From assembly GCA_903901915.1 (NCBI GenBank), contig CAIUSV010000005.1, positions 1-49,519 on the forward strand: a DNA stretch of 49,519 nt. The letters run 5' to 3'. The notes under the pieces are model-generated. The model did no database searches, was not told the DNA's origin, and saw nothing but the letters and a program-made list of their open reading frames with translations. Position 1 is the stretch's first letter, and each line of letters begins with the position of its first letter. This document shows positions 9,418 to 17,955 of this stretch, piece after piece. Origin of the DNA: an uncultured Rhodospirillaceae bacterium. Lineage in GTDB: Bacteria; Pseudomonadota; Alphaproteobacteria; Rhodospirillales; Magnetospirillaceae. Both the position numbers and the translations under genes were made by a program.

Positions 9418-10356
9418 ATGACCTTCAATATCCTCGTCACCGGCGGTGCCGGCTATCTCGGCTCGATCATGGTTCCCGAACTGCTGGCGGCGGGGCACAA
9501 GGTCACCGTGCTCGACAGCTTCATGTTCAAGCAGGCGTCGCTCAACCAGTGCTGCGCCGATCCCAATTTCGAGGTGGTGCGGGGCGACTGCCGCGACGAG
9601 ACGGTGATGAAACGCCTGATCGCCGACAAGGACGTGGTGATTCCGCTGGCCGCCCTGGTCGGCGCGCCTCTGTGCGCCCAGGATCCGATCGGTGCCACCA
9701 CCACCAACCTCGACGCCCAGAAGATGCTGTTCAAGATCCTGTCGCCCAGCCAGCGGGTGCTGATGCCCATCACCAATTCCGGCTATGGCGTCGGCGAGAA
9801 GGGCAAGTTCTGCACCGAGGAAACGCCGATGCGGCCGATCTCGCTGTACGGCATCCACAAGGTCGAGGTCGAACAGGCGCTGATGGAGCGCGGCAACGCC
9901 ATCAGCTTCCGCCTCGCCACCGTGTTCGGCATGGCGCCGCGCATGCGCCTCGACCTCTTGGTCAACGACTTCGTCTATCGCGCCGTCAACGACCGCGCCG
10001 TGGTGCTGTTCGAGCCGCACTTCAAGCGCAACTACGTTCATGTCCGCGACGTGACGCGGGCCTTCATGCACGGGCTGGCCAATTTCGACACCATGAAGGA
10101 CCAGCCCTACAATGTCGGCCTGTCCGACGCCAACCTGTCCAAGTGGGAACTGTGCGAGGTGATCGCCAAGCATCTGCCCAAGTTCGTCTTCGTCGAGGCG
10201 CCCATCGGCGAGGACCCCGACAAGCGCGACTACATCGTCTCCAACGAGAAGATCGAACGCACCGGCTTCGCGCCGGCCTATTCCCTGGACAAGGGTATTC
10301 AAGACCTGATCAAGGGCTTCACCATGATCAAGAATTCGATCTATGGAAACGTCTGA
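9418..10356 (+). CDS. NAD-dependent epimerase/dehydratase (extended SDR)
   Basis: A 312-aa extended short-chain dehydrogenase. The N-terminal Rossmann motif is TGGAGYLGS, the catalytic pair is Y-G-I-H-K (YxxxK) following S-L, and the upstream hydroxyl segment is TNSGYGVG. Family members oxidise, epimerise or dehydrate nucleotide sugars. A strong ribosome-binding site (GGGAGA) precedes the ATG. It lies 20 bp after the His-type dehydratase and overlaps the radical SAM gene by 14 bp. In the cluster it could supply the 4-keto sugar or reduce the product of the thiamine enzyme; the sequence alone does not decide. Confidence 0.87.
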   Translation: MTFNILVTGGAGYLGSIMVPELLAAGHKVTVLDSFMFKQASLNQCCADPNFEVVRGDCRDETVMKRLIADKDVVIPLAALVGAPLCAQDPIGATTTNLDAQKMLFKILSPSQRVLMPITNSGYGVGEKGKFCTEETPMRPISLYGIHKVEVEQALMERGNAISFRLATVFGMAPRMRLDLLVNDFVYRAVNDRAVVLFEPHFKRNYVHVRDVTRAFMHGLANFDTMKDQPYNVGLSDANLSKWELCEVIAKHLPKFVFVEAPIGEDPDKRDYIVSNEKIERTGFAPAYSLDKGIQDLIKGFTMIKNSIYGNV

Positions 10357-11854
10357 CGAATCAAACGCCGGAGCCGACCTCGTCCTGATCAATCCCGGCG
10401 GTCGCGAGCGTATCTACCAGCAGCTCGGCGGCGAGCTGACCGCCATCGAGCCGCCGCTGTGGTGCCGGCTGATCGCCGGCTACGCCATCGACCGCGGCCG
10501 GCGGGTGACGATCATCGATTCCGAGGCCGAGGAGATGGGACCGGCGGCGGTGGCGGACCGCATCCGCACCCTTGGCCCCACCCTGGCGGTGATGGTGGTG
10601 TTCGGCCACCAGCCGTCGGCCTCGACCCAGCAGATGGTCGCCGCCGGCGAATGCTCGGCCGCCATCCGGGAGGCCGCGCCCGAGATCCCGATCCTGATCG
10701 TCGGCGGCCATGTGTCCGCCCTGCCCGAACGCACCCTGGCCGAAGAGCCGGTGGACTTCGCCTGCAAGGGCGAGGGGCCGGTCACCGTGGTACAACTGCT
10801 GGAATGGCTGGAGTCCGGTGCTCCCGAGGACCCGACCGAGGTCGCCGGTCTGGTGTGGCGCGACGGCGAGGACCGCATCGTCGTCAACCCGTCGGCACCG
10901 CTGATCCACGATCTCGACGCCGACCTGCACGGCAACGTCTGGCACCTGCTGCCCATGGAGAAGTACCGCGCCCATAACTGGCAGTGCTTCGGCGACCTGG
11001 GTTCGCGCATGCCCTACGCCAGCATCTATACCTCGCTCGGCTGCCCCTACCGTTGCAGTTTCTGCTGCATCAACGCCCCGTTCGACGCCAACCGCTACCG
11101 CATGCGCTCGCCGGTGCAGGTGGTGGCCGAGGTGGACCGGCTGTATCGCACCTACGGCATCAGAACCTTCAAGATCATCGACGAGATGTTCGTGCTCAAT
11201 GACCGCCACGTCACCGCCATCTGTGACGGGCTGATCGAATTGGGCTATTCCGATCAGCTCAATTTCTGGGCCTACGCCCGGGTCGATACCGTCAAGCCGG
11301 CCATGCTGGCCAAGCTGCGCCGGGCCGGCATCCGCTGGCTGGCGCTGGGCATCGAATCGGGATCCAAGCATGTGCGCGACGGTGCCGACAAGGCCCTGCG
11401 TTACGAAGACATCGTCGGCATCGTCCGCGACATCCAGAAGGCCGGCATCAACGTCATCGGCAACTACATCTTCGGCCTGCCCGACGATTCCCTGGCGACC
11501 ATGCGCGAAACCCTGGACCTGGCCAAGGAACTGAACTGCGAATTCGCCAATTTCTATTCGGCGATGGCCTATCCCGGTTCGGCGCTCTATCTCCAGGCGG
11601 TGGAGAGGGGATGGCCCTTGCCCGACGGTTGGGCCGGCTTCTCGCAGCATTCCTACGATTGCAAGCCGTTGCCGACCGAGCATTGCAGCGCCGCCCAGGT
11701 GCTGAAGTTCCGCGACGACGCCTTCCACGAATACTTCGCCGACCAACGCTACCTCGACATGGTGGCGCAACGCTTCGGCTGGGACACCCGCCGCCACATC
11801 GAGGACATGGCGGTGCATCGCCTCAAGCGCAAGCTGGTCGAGGACTTGGGTTAA
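10343..11854 (+). CDS. B12-binding-domain radical SAM protein
   Basis: A 503-aa protein. Residues ~10-165 form a cobalamin-binding-like Rossmann domain (DLVLINPGG..., IPILIVGGHVSALPE, FACKGEGP) without the DxHxxG base, as is usual for this class. The radical SAM core follows with C234-x3-C238-x2-C241 in LGCPYRCSFCC, and later ALGIESGSKHVRDGADK. The ~130-residue C-terminus is of unknown function. Such proteins do C-methylations, ring rearrangements or other radical steps. Its start codon lies inside the SDR gene (14-bp overlap), so it belongs to the same operon and probably acts on the same sugar or its lipid-linked product. Its stop overlaps the stop of the antitoxin gene on the other strand. 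Confidence 0.87.
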   Translation: METSDESNAGADLVLINPGGRERIYQQLGGELTAIEPPLWCRLIAGYAIDRGRRVTIIDSEAEEMGPAAVADRIRTLGPTLAVMVVFGHQPSASTQQMVAAGECSAAIREAAPEIPILIVGGHVSALPERTLAEEPVDFACKGEGPVTVVQLLEWLESGAPEDPTEVAGLVWRDGEDRIVVNPSAPLIHDLDADLHGNVWHLLPMEKYRAHNWQCFGDLGSRMPYASIYTSLGCPYRCSFCCINAPFDANRYRMRSPVQVVAEVDRLYRTYGIRTFKIIDEMFVLNDRHVTAICDGLIELGYSDQLNFWAYARVDTVKPAMLAKLRRAGIRWLALGIESGSKHVRDGADKALRYEDIVGIVRDIQKAGINVIGNYIFGLPDDSLATMRETLDLAKELNCEFANFYSAMAYPGSALYLQAVERGWPLPDGWAGFSQHSYDCKPLPTEHCSAAQVLKFRDDAFHEYFADQRYLDMVAQRFGWDTRRHIEDMAVHRLKRKLVEDLG

Positions 11855-12060
11855 ATCAGGCGCACCAGTTCCGAATACGGTGTCAACTGGGCGGCGGCGG
11901 CGTGAACCGGCAGTTCGGTGCAACCGCTATCCCTGGCTGCCTCGGATCTCGGCCGGGCCACCGGCTTGCCGTACCGGGCAACGACGATATCATTGCCCGC
12001 TGCCGCCTCGACCAGACGGGACAGGTGGGTCTTGGCGGCATGGACGTCGACGGTTTGCAT
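11851..12060 (-). CDS. Phd/YefM-type antitoxin, orphan and probably decayed
   Basis: A 69-aa frame from the ATG at 12060. The first ~38 residues are a good match to the DNA-binding half of Phd/YefM antitoxins: MQTVDVHAAKTHLSRLVEAA, then IVVARYGKPVARP. After that the sequence (RSEAARDSGCTELPVHAAAA...) does not look like the usual toxin-binding tail. No PIN/VapC or other toxin gene follows; the next sequence downstream is the 3' end of the radical SAM gene, whose stop it overlaps. I read it as a remnant of a toxin-antitoxin module, or a solitary DNA-binding antitoxin. The in-frame ATG at 12075 is less likely because the family begins at MQTVDV. Confidence 0.65.
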   Translation of the reverse strand: MQTVDVHAAKTHLSRLVEAAAGNDIVVARYGKPVARPRSEAARDSGCTELPVHAAAAQLTPYSELVRLI

Positions 12061-12071
12061 GGGCGGTCCTG

Positions 12072-12088
12072 CCATTCCAGCGAAATGG
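12072..12088. promoter_or_regulatory. Inverted repeat upstream of the antitoxin gene
   Basis: CCATT at 12072-12076 and AATGG at 12084-12088 form a perfect 5-bp inverted repeat with a 7-nt spacer, 12-28 bp before the antitoxin start codon. Phd-family antitoxins repress their own promoters through palindromes placed like this, so it is a plausible autoregulatory operator. The arms are short, so chance is possible. Confidence 0.3.
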
Positions 12089-12118
12089 ACTAAGCTCAGT
12101 CGAGTCCGCCGGAAAAGG

Positions 12119-13573
12119 CTACACCTCCCGCGCCTCGTAGGTGTCTTCCTGACGGCCGGCGACGCCGTGCATGAACGCTTTGCGCGACTTCCAGAAGAAC
12201 ACCAGCGCCTGGATCGGGGTGATGTTGAAGAAGATCAGGTCCTGGAAATGCTGCACCAGAATCATGAACTTCAGGTATTTCGACCACCAGCTCGATAGCA
12301 GCGGACGGGCGAAGCGAGCCAGGCCCGGAATCATCACGATCAGATAGCCGGCCCACAGGATGTTCTCCAGGTGGGCATGGCTGCCATCGACGTCACGGGA
12401 TTTGTAGGTAAATTCGCCCTGGGCCTCGCACCAGTTGTTGGCCACCGCCTCGGCCGCCAGCTGGGTGCCCTTGTACATCTTGAGAATGCAGGTCTTGGTC
12501 CCCAGGGGCCGGAGCTTACGGTTGAAACGGATGCTTTCCACCGCGTGGTCCAGGGTTTCGTTAGGCAGGGCGAACATGATGTTGGTCATGAAATAGACGC
12601 CGTGCTTGCGCAGCAGACGGCAGGCGTCTTCATAGACCGCGTTGGAGATCGGCTTCCTCAGCGTGACCATGCGGGTGTGCTCGACCCCGGTCTCCAGTCC
12701 GAACACCACGCCCCTGAGGCCGGCGGCCTTCATGGCCACCACCAGTTCCTCGTCCATGATCTGGACGGTGCAGTTGCAGGAGAACGGCAGGTCGATCTCT
12801 TCCTTGTAGCGGCGGCAGAACTCGTGGACCCATTTCTTGTTGAGATTGAAGGTGTCATCGGAGAAATGGACCTGCCGGGTGGGATATTTGGCGATGGTGG
12901 CCTTGATTTCCTCGATCACCAGTTCGACGCTGCGGCGGCGCACCAGCTTGCCCTTGCCGTCGTACAGTTCGGCCAGCGCCGGCTCGAAGCAGTACGAGCA
13001 CTTGTAGGGGCAGCCGCGCTGGGTCATGAAGCGTTTGACGCCAAAGCCGGCCAGCAGCGGATATTTGTCGTAATACAGCTCGCGGTCCGGCGGCGGATAT
13101 TGGTCCAGCGGCTCCAGGTTTCCCACCGGATTGCGCAGCCAGTTGCCAGCGGCGTCCTTGGCCCACAGGCCGGGAATATCGGTGGCGGGCGCCCCGGAAT
13201 CGAGGCGGTCCATGACCTCCAGCAGGGCTTCCTCGCCCTCGCCGATGCAGATGTAATCGACGCCGGGATAGTCCACCACCTGATCGGACATGAACATGCA
13301 ATGGGCGCCGCCCCAGATCACCGGCAGACCCAGCTTGTCCTTGATGATCCGGGTCAGCGGCCGGAAAGCGTCGACCTGCGGCGTCATCACGGAAAAGCCG
13401 ACGATGTCGGGCTTGGCGGCCCGAATGTAGGCCAGCAGCGATTCGGTGGAGGCGTGGTCGGTCAGCATGGTGAGATCGACCGCATGGCCCTTGGCCTTGA
13501 CGTAGGAGCTGAGATACATGATCCCCAGCCCCTCGTTGAGCAGGTTGTCGCTGATGAACAGGATCTTGGCCAC
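12119..13573 (-). CDS. B12-binding-domain radical SAM protein (second copy type)
   Basis: A 484-aa protein with an N-terminal cobalamin-binding-like domain (MAKILFISDNLLNEGLGIMY, VIWGGAHCMF, YICIGEGEEALLEV). A radical SAM core follows with C188-x3-C192-x2-C195 in RGCPYKCSYCFEP, and the C-terminus holds two hydrophobic stretches (LWAGYLIVMIPGLARFA and FFNITPIQALVFFW). The layout resembles the BchE/B12 radical SAM class. The hydrophobic C-terminus suggests membrane association and perhaps a lipid-linked or membrane substrate. It is transcribed away from the glycosyltransferase block and convergent with the other radical SAM gene. It is not a recent duplicate: the two share only domain order and motifs. 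Confidence 0.87.
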   Translation of the reverse strand: MAKILFISDNLLNEGLGIMYLSSYVKAKGHAVDLTMLTDHASTESLLAYIRAAKPDIVGFSVMTPQVDAFRPLTRIIKDKLGLPVIWGGAHCMFMSDQVVDYPGVDYICIGEGEEALLEVMDRLDSGAPATDIPGLWAKDAAGNWLRNPVGNLEPLDQYPPPDRELYYDKYPLLAGFGVKRFMTQRGCPYKCSYCFEPALAELYDGKGKLVRRRSVELVIEEIKATIAKYPTRQVHFSDDTFNLNKKWVHEFCRRYKEEIDLPFSCNCTVQIMDEELVVAMKAAGLRGVVFGLETGVEHTRMVTLRKPISNAVYEDACRLLRKHGVYFMTNIMFALPNETLDHAVESIRFNRKLRPLGTKTCILKMYKGTQLAAEAVANNWCEAQGEFTYKSRDVDGSHAHLENILWAGYLIVMIPGLARFARPLLSSWWSKYLKFMILVQHFQDLIFFNITPIQALVFFWKSRKAFMHGVAGRQEDTYEAREV

Positions 13574-13729
13574 GCCACGCCTCGCCGGTCATTGTCTCCC
13601 GAAGGGGAGATAGCGTCTTCGGGACGGCAAAAGCAACATTATCGTGGCGGGAGAATGCCACCCGCTGTTGAACTGCGCCGCTTCATTGCCTACAGTGCGG
13701 CCGCGTTCGCAAGGCTGGGGCGGTTTGGC
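13574..13729. promoter_or_regulatory. Divergent intergenic region before the glycosyltransferase block
   Basis: 156 bp separate the start codons of the minus-strand radical SAM gene and the plus-strand family 2 glycosyltransferase. It must hold promoters for both directions unless the glycosyltransferase starts at the ATG at 13655, which would add 25 residues. No clear operator or hairpin was found. Confidence 0.3.
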
Positions 13730-14698
13730 ATGAAGTCCGATTCGGTTTCCATCATCCTCTCGTTCCGCAACGAGGAGGACAACCTGCCCGAGTTGATCCG
13801 CCGGTTGCGGCTGGTCGCCGACGGCCGTGCCGAGGACTTCGAGTTCATCTTCGTCAACGACTGTTCCACCGACCGTTCGCGCGAGATCCTGATGGCGGCG
13901 CGGGCCACCGACCCGCGCGTCCGCTTCCTGACCACGGCGCGGCGCGCCGGCCCCAGCGAAGGCGTGCTGGCCGGTCTGGCCGCCGCCAGCGGCGACGCCA
14001 TGATCTACATGGATTGCGACCTCCAGGACCCACCCGAGCTGATTCCCACCCTGCTGGAGCACTGGCGCTCGGGCTGCGACGTCGTCCATACCCGACGCAT
14101 CGCCCGCCATGGCGAGGACCCGCTGCGCATGTGGCTGACCCGGCGCGCCTACGAGGCGATCAACTGGACCTCGCGCGGGCAGATGCCGATCGAATCGGGC
14201 GATTTCAAGCTGCTGTCGCGTCGCGCCGCCGGCCACATGCTGTCGCTGCGCGAACACGACCCCTACATTCGCGGCCTGGCGGTGTGGATGGGATTCAATC
14301 AGGTGTTCGTCGATTACGAGCGCCAGGCCCGCCACTGCGGCGAAAGCAAGTTCTCCGGTATCCACCGCAACGCGGTGAAGACCATGGTGGCGGGGGTGAC
14401 CTCGTTCTCGTTCCTGCCGGTCTATGTGGTGTTCTGGGCCGGGCTGGCCGGGCTGGCGCTGGCGCCGCTGCTGCTGCTGTGCGGGCTGGTCGCGCTGGGC
14501 CTGGGGGCGACGGTGTCGGGCTGGCTGGTCGCGGCGCTGGCGTTCTTCCTATGGGGCAGCCTGATGGCGGCGATCGGCATCACCGGCGTCTATGTGGCGC
14601 GGGTCTATAAGGATGTTCGCGGCCGGCCGCGCTGGCTGATCGCCGAGGCCGAGGGCCTGGAGATCGTGCCGGACCGGGCGGTGATGGGGGCCGATTGA
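13730..14698 (+). CDS. Family 2 glycosyltransferase, polyprenyl-phosphate sugar synthase type (GtrB/DPM1-like)
   Basis: A 322-aa protein starting at the ATG at 13730, where the canonical strand SVSIILSFRNEEDNL begins. It has the nucleotide-sugar and metal motif D-C-D-L-Q-D (in YMDCDLQDPPELI), the GESKFSG loop and two C-terminal membrane helices. This is the architecture of enzymes that move a sugar from NDP or GDP to undecaprenyl phosphate on the inner face of the membrane. The product would be the donor for the two GT-C-like proteins that follow. It overlaps the next gene by 4 bp. Which sugar it handles is not visible. Confidence 0.87.
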   Translation: MKSDSVSIILSFRNEEDNLPELIRRLRLVADGRAEDFEFIFVNDCSTDRSREILMAARATDPRVRFLTTARRAGPSEGVLAGLAAASGDAMIYMDCDLQDPPELIPTLLEHWRSGCDVVHTRRIARHGEDPLRMWLTRRAYEAINWTSRGQMPIESGDFKLLSRRAAGHMLSLREHDPYIRGLAVWMGFNQVFVDYERQARHCGESKFSGIHRNAVKTMVAGVTSFSFLPVYVVFWAGLAGLALAPLLLLCGLVALGLGATVSGWLVAALAFFLWGSLMAAIGITGVYVARVYKDVRGRPRWLIAEAEGLEIVPDRAVMGAD

Positions 14699-16155
14699 GG
14701 ATCACCGCCACCGGAATGGCCGCCGTCCTGGCAGCCGTCGCCGTATTCGGTGTCGCGGCCGCGATGGTGGCCTATGGCCTTTATCCCGGCTATCTCGAAC
14801 ACGGCGAAGCCGCCATCGCCGCCACCGCCTTCCGCCTGCTGCACGGCATGCCGGCCTATTACGCCTTCGACGCCCCCGAACGCATCACCAACATCTACGG
14901 GCCATGGACCTATCTGTGGCACGCCGTCCCGCTGGCCCTGTTCGGCGCCACCCTGACCACCAGCAAGATCGCCGCCCTGACCGGGCCGGTCCTGGTGATC
15001 ACCGGTGCCTGGGCGGTGGGCCGCCGCTTTGGCCGCTTCGGCGAGGCGGTGGCGGTGGCTTTGGCCGCCGGCTTCATCATCATGCATCTGGGTTTTCCCG
15101 TCACCGTCCGGCCCGACGCGCTGCTGACGGCGCTGGTCGCCCTGGCGACCTGGGCGGCGGCCAGGACCGAAGGCCCCGGCTGGGCCTGGGCCGAATCGTT
15201 GGCCATCGGTATCGCCGGCGGTGTCGCCGCCAACATCAAGATTCACGCCGGGCTGTATTTCGCGCCGGTGGCGCTGCTGCATCTGGCCGGCGACTGGCGG
15301 CGGCTGCTGCCCATGGCGGCGGCGGGGTCCGTCGCCCTGGCGGCGCCGTTCCTGTCACCGCTGTTCCCGCTGGGGGACTATCTGTCGTGGTTCGGCCCGA
15401 TCTCGGCCAAGGAAAACACCTGGAACGGCTTTCGCGTGTTGTGGATGAAGTTCGCCCTTTATCTCGGCGTACCAGTGGCTGCCTGGGCGCTGGCCGGGCG
15501 CCAAGCCCTGGCCGGACGCGAACGGACCTATCTCGCGGCCTACGTCGCCTGCGTGCTGGTGGCACTGTTCCCCGCCACCAAGAACGGCGCCAGCCACCAC
15601 TATTACATGCCGTTCCTGCCGCTGCTGGTGGACCTGTCGCTGCGAGCATTCCGGGCCGGCCGCCGCCGGGTGGTCCTGGCCCGGGCGCTGGTGGGGTTCG
15701 CCGCCTTGGTGTTGCTGCTGGCGGCCCAGACCGAGCGGCGTTTCTTCAAGTCGCTGGAATGGACCCAGGCGCGCGACGTCACCGCCGAGATCGAGGCGCT
15801 GATCCGGGCCAATCCCGGACTCCCCATGCAGATGGGGGTCGGCGACATTCCGCAGCGATTCTATCTCTACTCCTGGCGTGATCTGCCGGTATTCGCCGGC
15901 GGTCCCTACACCATGGACGCCGGCATCGTCATGGAGATGACCAAGCTGGGCGTGCCCATGCCGGCCGAGGCGACAAGGCGCATGGCCGCCTGCGAAACCC
16001 GCCTGTGGCTGATTCCGGGCGGCGAGTCCCCGTTCACCCTCAAGGGCTATTACGACCAGACCATTTTCGATGCCGCCTTCCGCGACGCCTTCATGGCCCA
16101 CCATCACAAGGTCGCGTCGGGCCGCTATTTCGACCTGTGGCGCTGCGAGGAATGA
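14695..16155 (+). CDS. Polytopic membrane glycosyltransferase-like protein (GT39/PMT_2 type)
   Basis: A protein of up to 486 aa with about 10-12 hydrophobic helices. The first outside loop holds the acidic cluster L-E-H-G-E-A and then I-Y-G-P-W, as expected for GT-C enzymes that take a polyprenyl-phosphate sugar and transfer it in the periplasm. The C-terminal ~170 residues form a soluble domain. Two starts are possible: a TTG at 14695 overlapping the upstream TGA (with a G-run 6 nt before it), or an ATG at 14716 without a good ribosome-binding site. Its neighbours support lipid-linked glycan assembly. Donor and acceptor are unknown. Confidence 0.75.
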   Translation: MRITATGMAAVLAAVAVFGVAAAMVAYGLYPGYLEHGEAAIAATAFRLLHGMPAYYAFDAPERITNIYGPWTYLWHAVPLALFGATLTTSKIAALTGPVLVITGAWAVGRRFGRFGEAVAVALAAGFIIMHLGFPVTVRPDALLTALVALATWAAARTEGPGWAWAESLAIGIAGGVAANIKIHAGLYFAPVALLHLAGDWRRLLPMAAAGSVALAAPFLSPLFPLGDYLSWFGPISAKENTWNGFRVLWMKFALYLGVPVAAWALAGRQALAGRERTYLAAYVACVLVALFPATKNGASHHYYMPFLPLLVDLSLRAFRAGRRRVVLARALVGFAALVLLLAAQTERRFFKSLEWTQARDVTAEIEALIRANPGLPMQMGVGDIPQRFYLYSWRDLPVFAGGPYTMDAGIVMEMTKLGVPMPAEATRRMAACETRLWLIPGGESPFTLKGYYDQTIFDAAFRDAFMAHHHKVASGRYFDLWRCEE

Positions 16156-16204
16156 GAGACAGCTTGGGAAGCGGCCCCGCTTCTGGTAACACTCCGGGCG
16201 GATT

Positions 16205-16954
16205 ATGCAGGAATGCGGTCGGGTGATGCCGGGGCTTGAGGGAATCGACGTGGTGGTGCTGGCCGGTGGCCTGGGCACCCGTATCCGGGACGTACTGGGC
16301 GACACCCCCAAGGTGCTGGCGCCGATCGACGGCCGCCCGTTCCTCGATCATCTGCTCGATCATCTCGCCGCCCTCGGCGCAGGACGCGCCGTGCTGTCGC
16401 TGGGTGTGGGCGCCGGACAGGTGGTCGATCACCTCGCCCGGGGAACCGCGCCGCTGCCGGTACTGCCGGTGGTCGAGGCAGCACCGCTGGGCACAGCCGG
16501 GGCGCTGCGCCACGTCCTGCCCTCCCTGACCGGCGACCCGGTCATGGTCCTGAACGGCGACACCTGGCTGGATGCCGATTTCACCGCCTTCCTGGCCGAG
16601 CATCGCCGCATCGGGCTGCCGGTGTCGCTGCTGTGCGTCGAGGTCGCCGACATCTCGCGTTATGGTCATGTGGACCTGGACGGCGACGGCGTACTGACCC
16701 GCTTCGCCGAAAAGGACACCTCCGCCGCCGGCCCCGGCCTGATCAACGGTGGCGCCTGCCTGCTGTCGCGGAAGGCGTTGGACCGGCTGGCGGCGAGCGG
16801 TGGGCCTTCGTTGGAACGTGATTTCCTGGCGAGCCTGCCGCCGGGATGGATTTCCGGCTGGCGCGCCGAAGGCGCCGGCTTCATCGACATCGGCACGCCG
16901 GCCAGCCTGGCCGAAGCCGGCGCCGTCATCGCCAGACGAAAGGGCGACGCATGA
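16205..16954 (+). CDS. hddC: Sugar nucleotidyltransferase, HddC-like (heptose-1-phosphate guanylyltransferase)
   Basis: An NTP-transferase of up to 249 aa. The N-terminal signature is VVVLAGGLGTRIRDVLG with PKVLAPIDGRP, and the metal-binding step is V-L-N-G-D-T-W. Family members join a sugar-1-phosphate to a nucleotide. Its stop overlaps the start of a GHMP kinase of the D-glycero-D-manno-heptose type (ATGA), the arrangement of hddC-hddA, so GDP-D-glycero-alpha-D-manno-heptose is the likely product. This specificity rests on context. An in-frame ATG at 16226 would give 242 aa and begin nearer the family start. Confidence 0.78.
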   Translation: MQECGRVMPGLEGIDVVVLAGGLGTRIRDVLGDTPKVLAPIDGRPFLDHLLDHLAALGAGRAVLSLGVGAGQVVDHLARGTAPLPVLPVVEAAPLGTAGALRHVLPSLTGDPVMVLNGDTWLDADFTAFLAEHRRIGLPVSLLCVEVADISRYGHVDLDGDGVLTRFAEKDTSAAGPGLINGGACLLSRKALDRLAASGGPSLERDFLASLPPGWISGWRAEGAGFIDIGTPASLAEAGAVIARRKGDA

Positions 16955-17955
16955 TCATCAGCCGCACCCCCTTCCGCATATCGCTGTTCGGCGGCGGATC
17001 GGACTATCCCCACTGGTACCGCCGCCACGGCGGGTCGGTGCTGGGCTTCACCATCAACAAGTATTGCTATATCACGCTGCGCACCCTGCCGCCGTTCTTC
17101 GCCCACAAGCACCGCATCGCCTATTCCCGCGTCGAGACGGTCAACGACATTGCCGAGATCCAGCATCCGGCGGTGCGCGCCGTGCTGTCGGAAATGAAGG
17201 TGACCGACGGGATCGAGATCCATCACGACGGCGACCTGCCGGCGCGGTCGGGCATGGGGTCGAGTTCATCCTTCACCGTCGGACTGATCAACGCCCTGAT
17301 GGCCAAGCGTGGCCGCATGACCACCAAACAGCAGCTGGCCGCCGAGGCCATCCGCATCGAACAGCAGGTGATCGGCGAGAACGTCGGCTCGCAGGACCAG
17401 ATGTGGGCGGCCTATGGCGGCATGAACCGCATTGACTTCCATCGCGACGACACCATCGACGTCACGCCGCTGATCGTGCCGCCCGACCGCAGCGCGCGGC
17501 TGATCGATTCGCTGATGCTGGTGTTCACCGGCTTCTCGCGTTACGCCGACCAGGTGGCGGCCAAGAAGATCGCCAATCTCGACGCCCGCGAATCCCATAT
17601 CCGCAAGATGATCGCCATGGTCGACGAGTCCCAGTCGATCCTGGGTGACGACAAGCGGCCATTGTCCGATCTGGGGCGGCTGCTGCACGACGGCTGGCGG
17701 CTCAAGCGGGAACTGGCCGACGCGGTGACCACGCCCGAGATCGACGCCATCTATCAGGCGGCGATGGACGCCGGCGCGACCGGCGGCAAGCTGCTTGGCG
17801 CCGGCGGCGGCGGCTTCATGCTGTTCTACGTCGAACCCGAGATCCAGCCCAGAGTCCGGGAAAAGCTGAACTCGCTGATTCACGTCGACTTCGACATCGA
17901 CCGCTCGGGCAGCAAGATCGTGGTCTACGAACCGGACGGGCTGGAGAACCGGTGA
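16951..17955 (+). CDS. hddA: GHMP kinase, D-glycero-D-manno-heptose 7-phosphate kinase (HddA-like)
   Basis: A 334-aa kinase of the GHMP superfamily. Motif 1 is PFRISLFGGGSDYP, motif 2 (the ATP loop) is PARSGMGSSSSFTVGL near residues 97-112, and motif 3 is GGKLLGAGGGGFMLF near the end. The opening residues MIISRTPFRISLFGGGSD match heptose kinases of capsule, S-layer and LPS loci. It would phosphorylate C1 of the heptose 7-phosphate made by GmhA; gmhA and gmhB are not in the window. It overlaps hddC by 4 bp and the next membrane protein by 4 bp (GTGA), so the three are translationally coupled. Confidence 0.85.
   Translation: MIISRTPFRISLFGGGSDYPHWYRRHGGSVLGFTINKYCYITLRTLPPFFAHKHRIAYSRVETVNDIAEIQHPAVRAVLSEMKVTDGIEIHHDGDLPARSGMGSSSSFTVGLINALMAKRGRMTTKQQLAAEAIRIEQQVIGENVGSQDQMWAAYGGMNRIDFHRDDTIDVTPLIVPPDRSARLIDSLMLVFTGFSRYADQVAAKKIANLDARESHIRKMIAMVDESQSILGDDKRPLSDLGRLLHDGWRLKRELADAVTTPEIDAIYQAAMDAGATGGKLLGAGGGGFMLFYVEPEIQPRVREKLNSLIHVDFDIDRSGSKIVVYEPDGLENR

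Noticed and set aside
11855-12118. PIN or RelE toxin partner for the Phd-like antitoxin
   Set aside because: No frame with PIN acidic residues or RelE features exists beside it; flanking DNA is taken by the radical SAM genes.
12371-13729. Upstream extension of the family 2 glycosyltransferase across the radical SAM gene
   Set aside because: The extension is antisense to a radical SAM gene with an intact CxxxCxxC motif; the glycosyltransferase fold begins at 13730.
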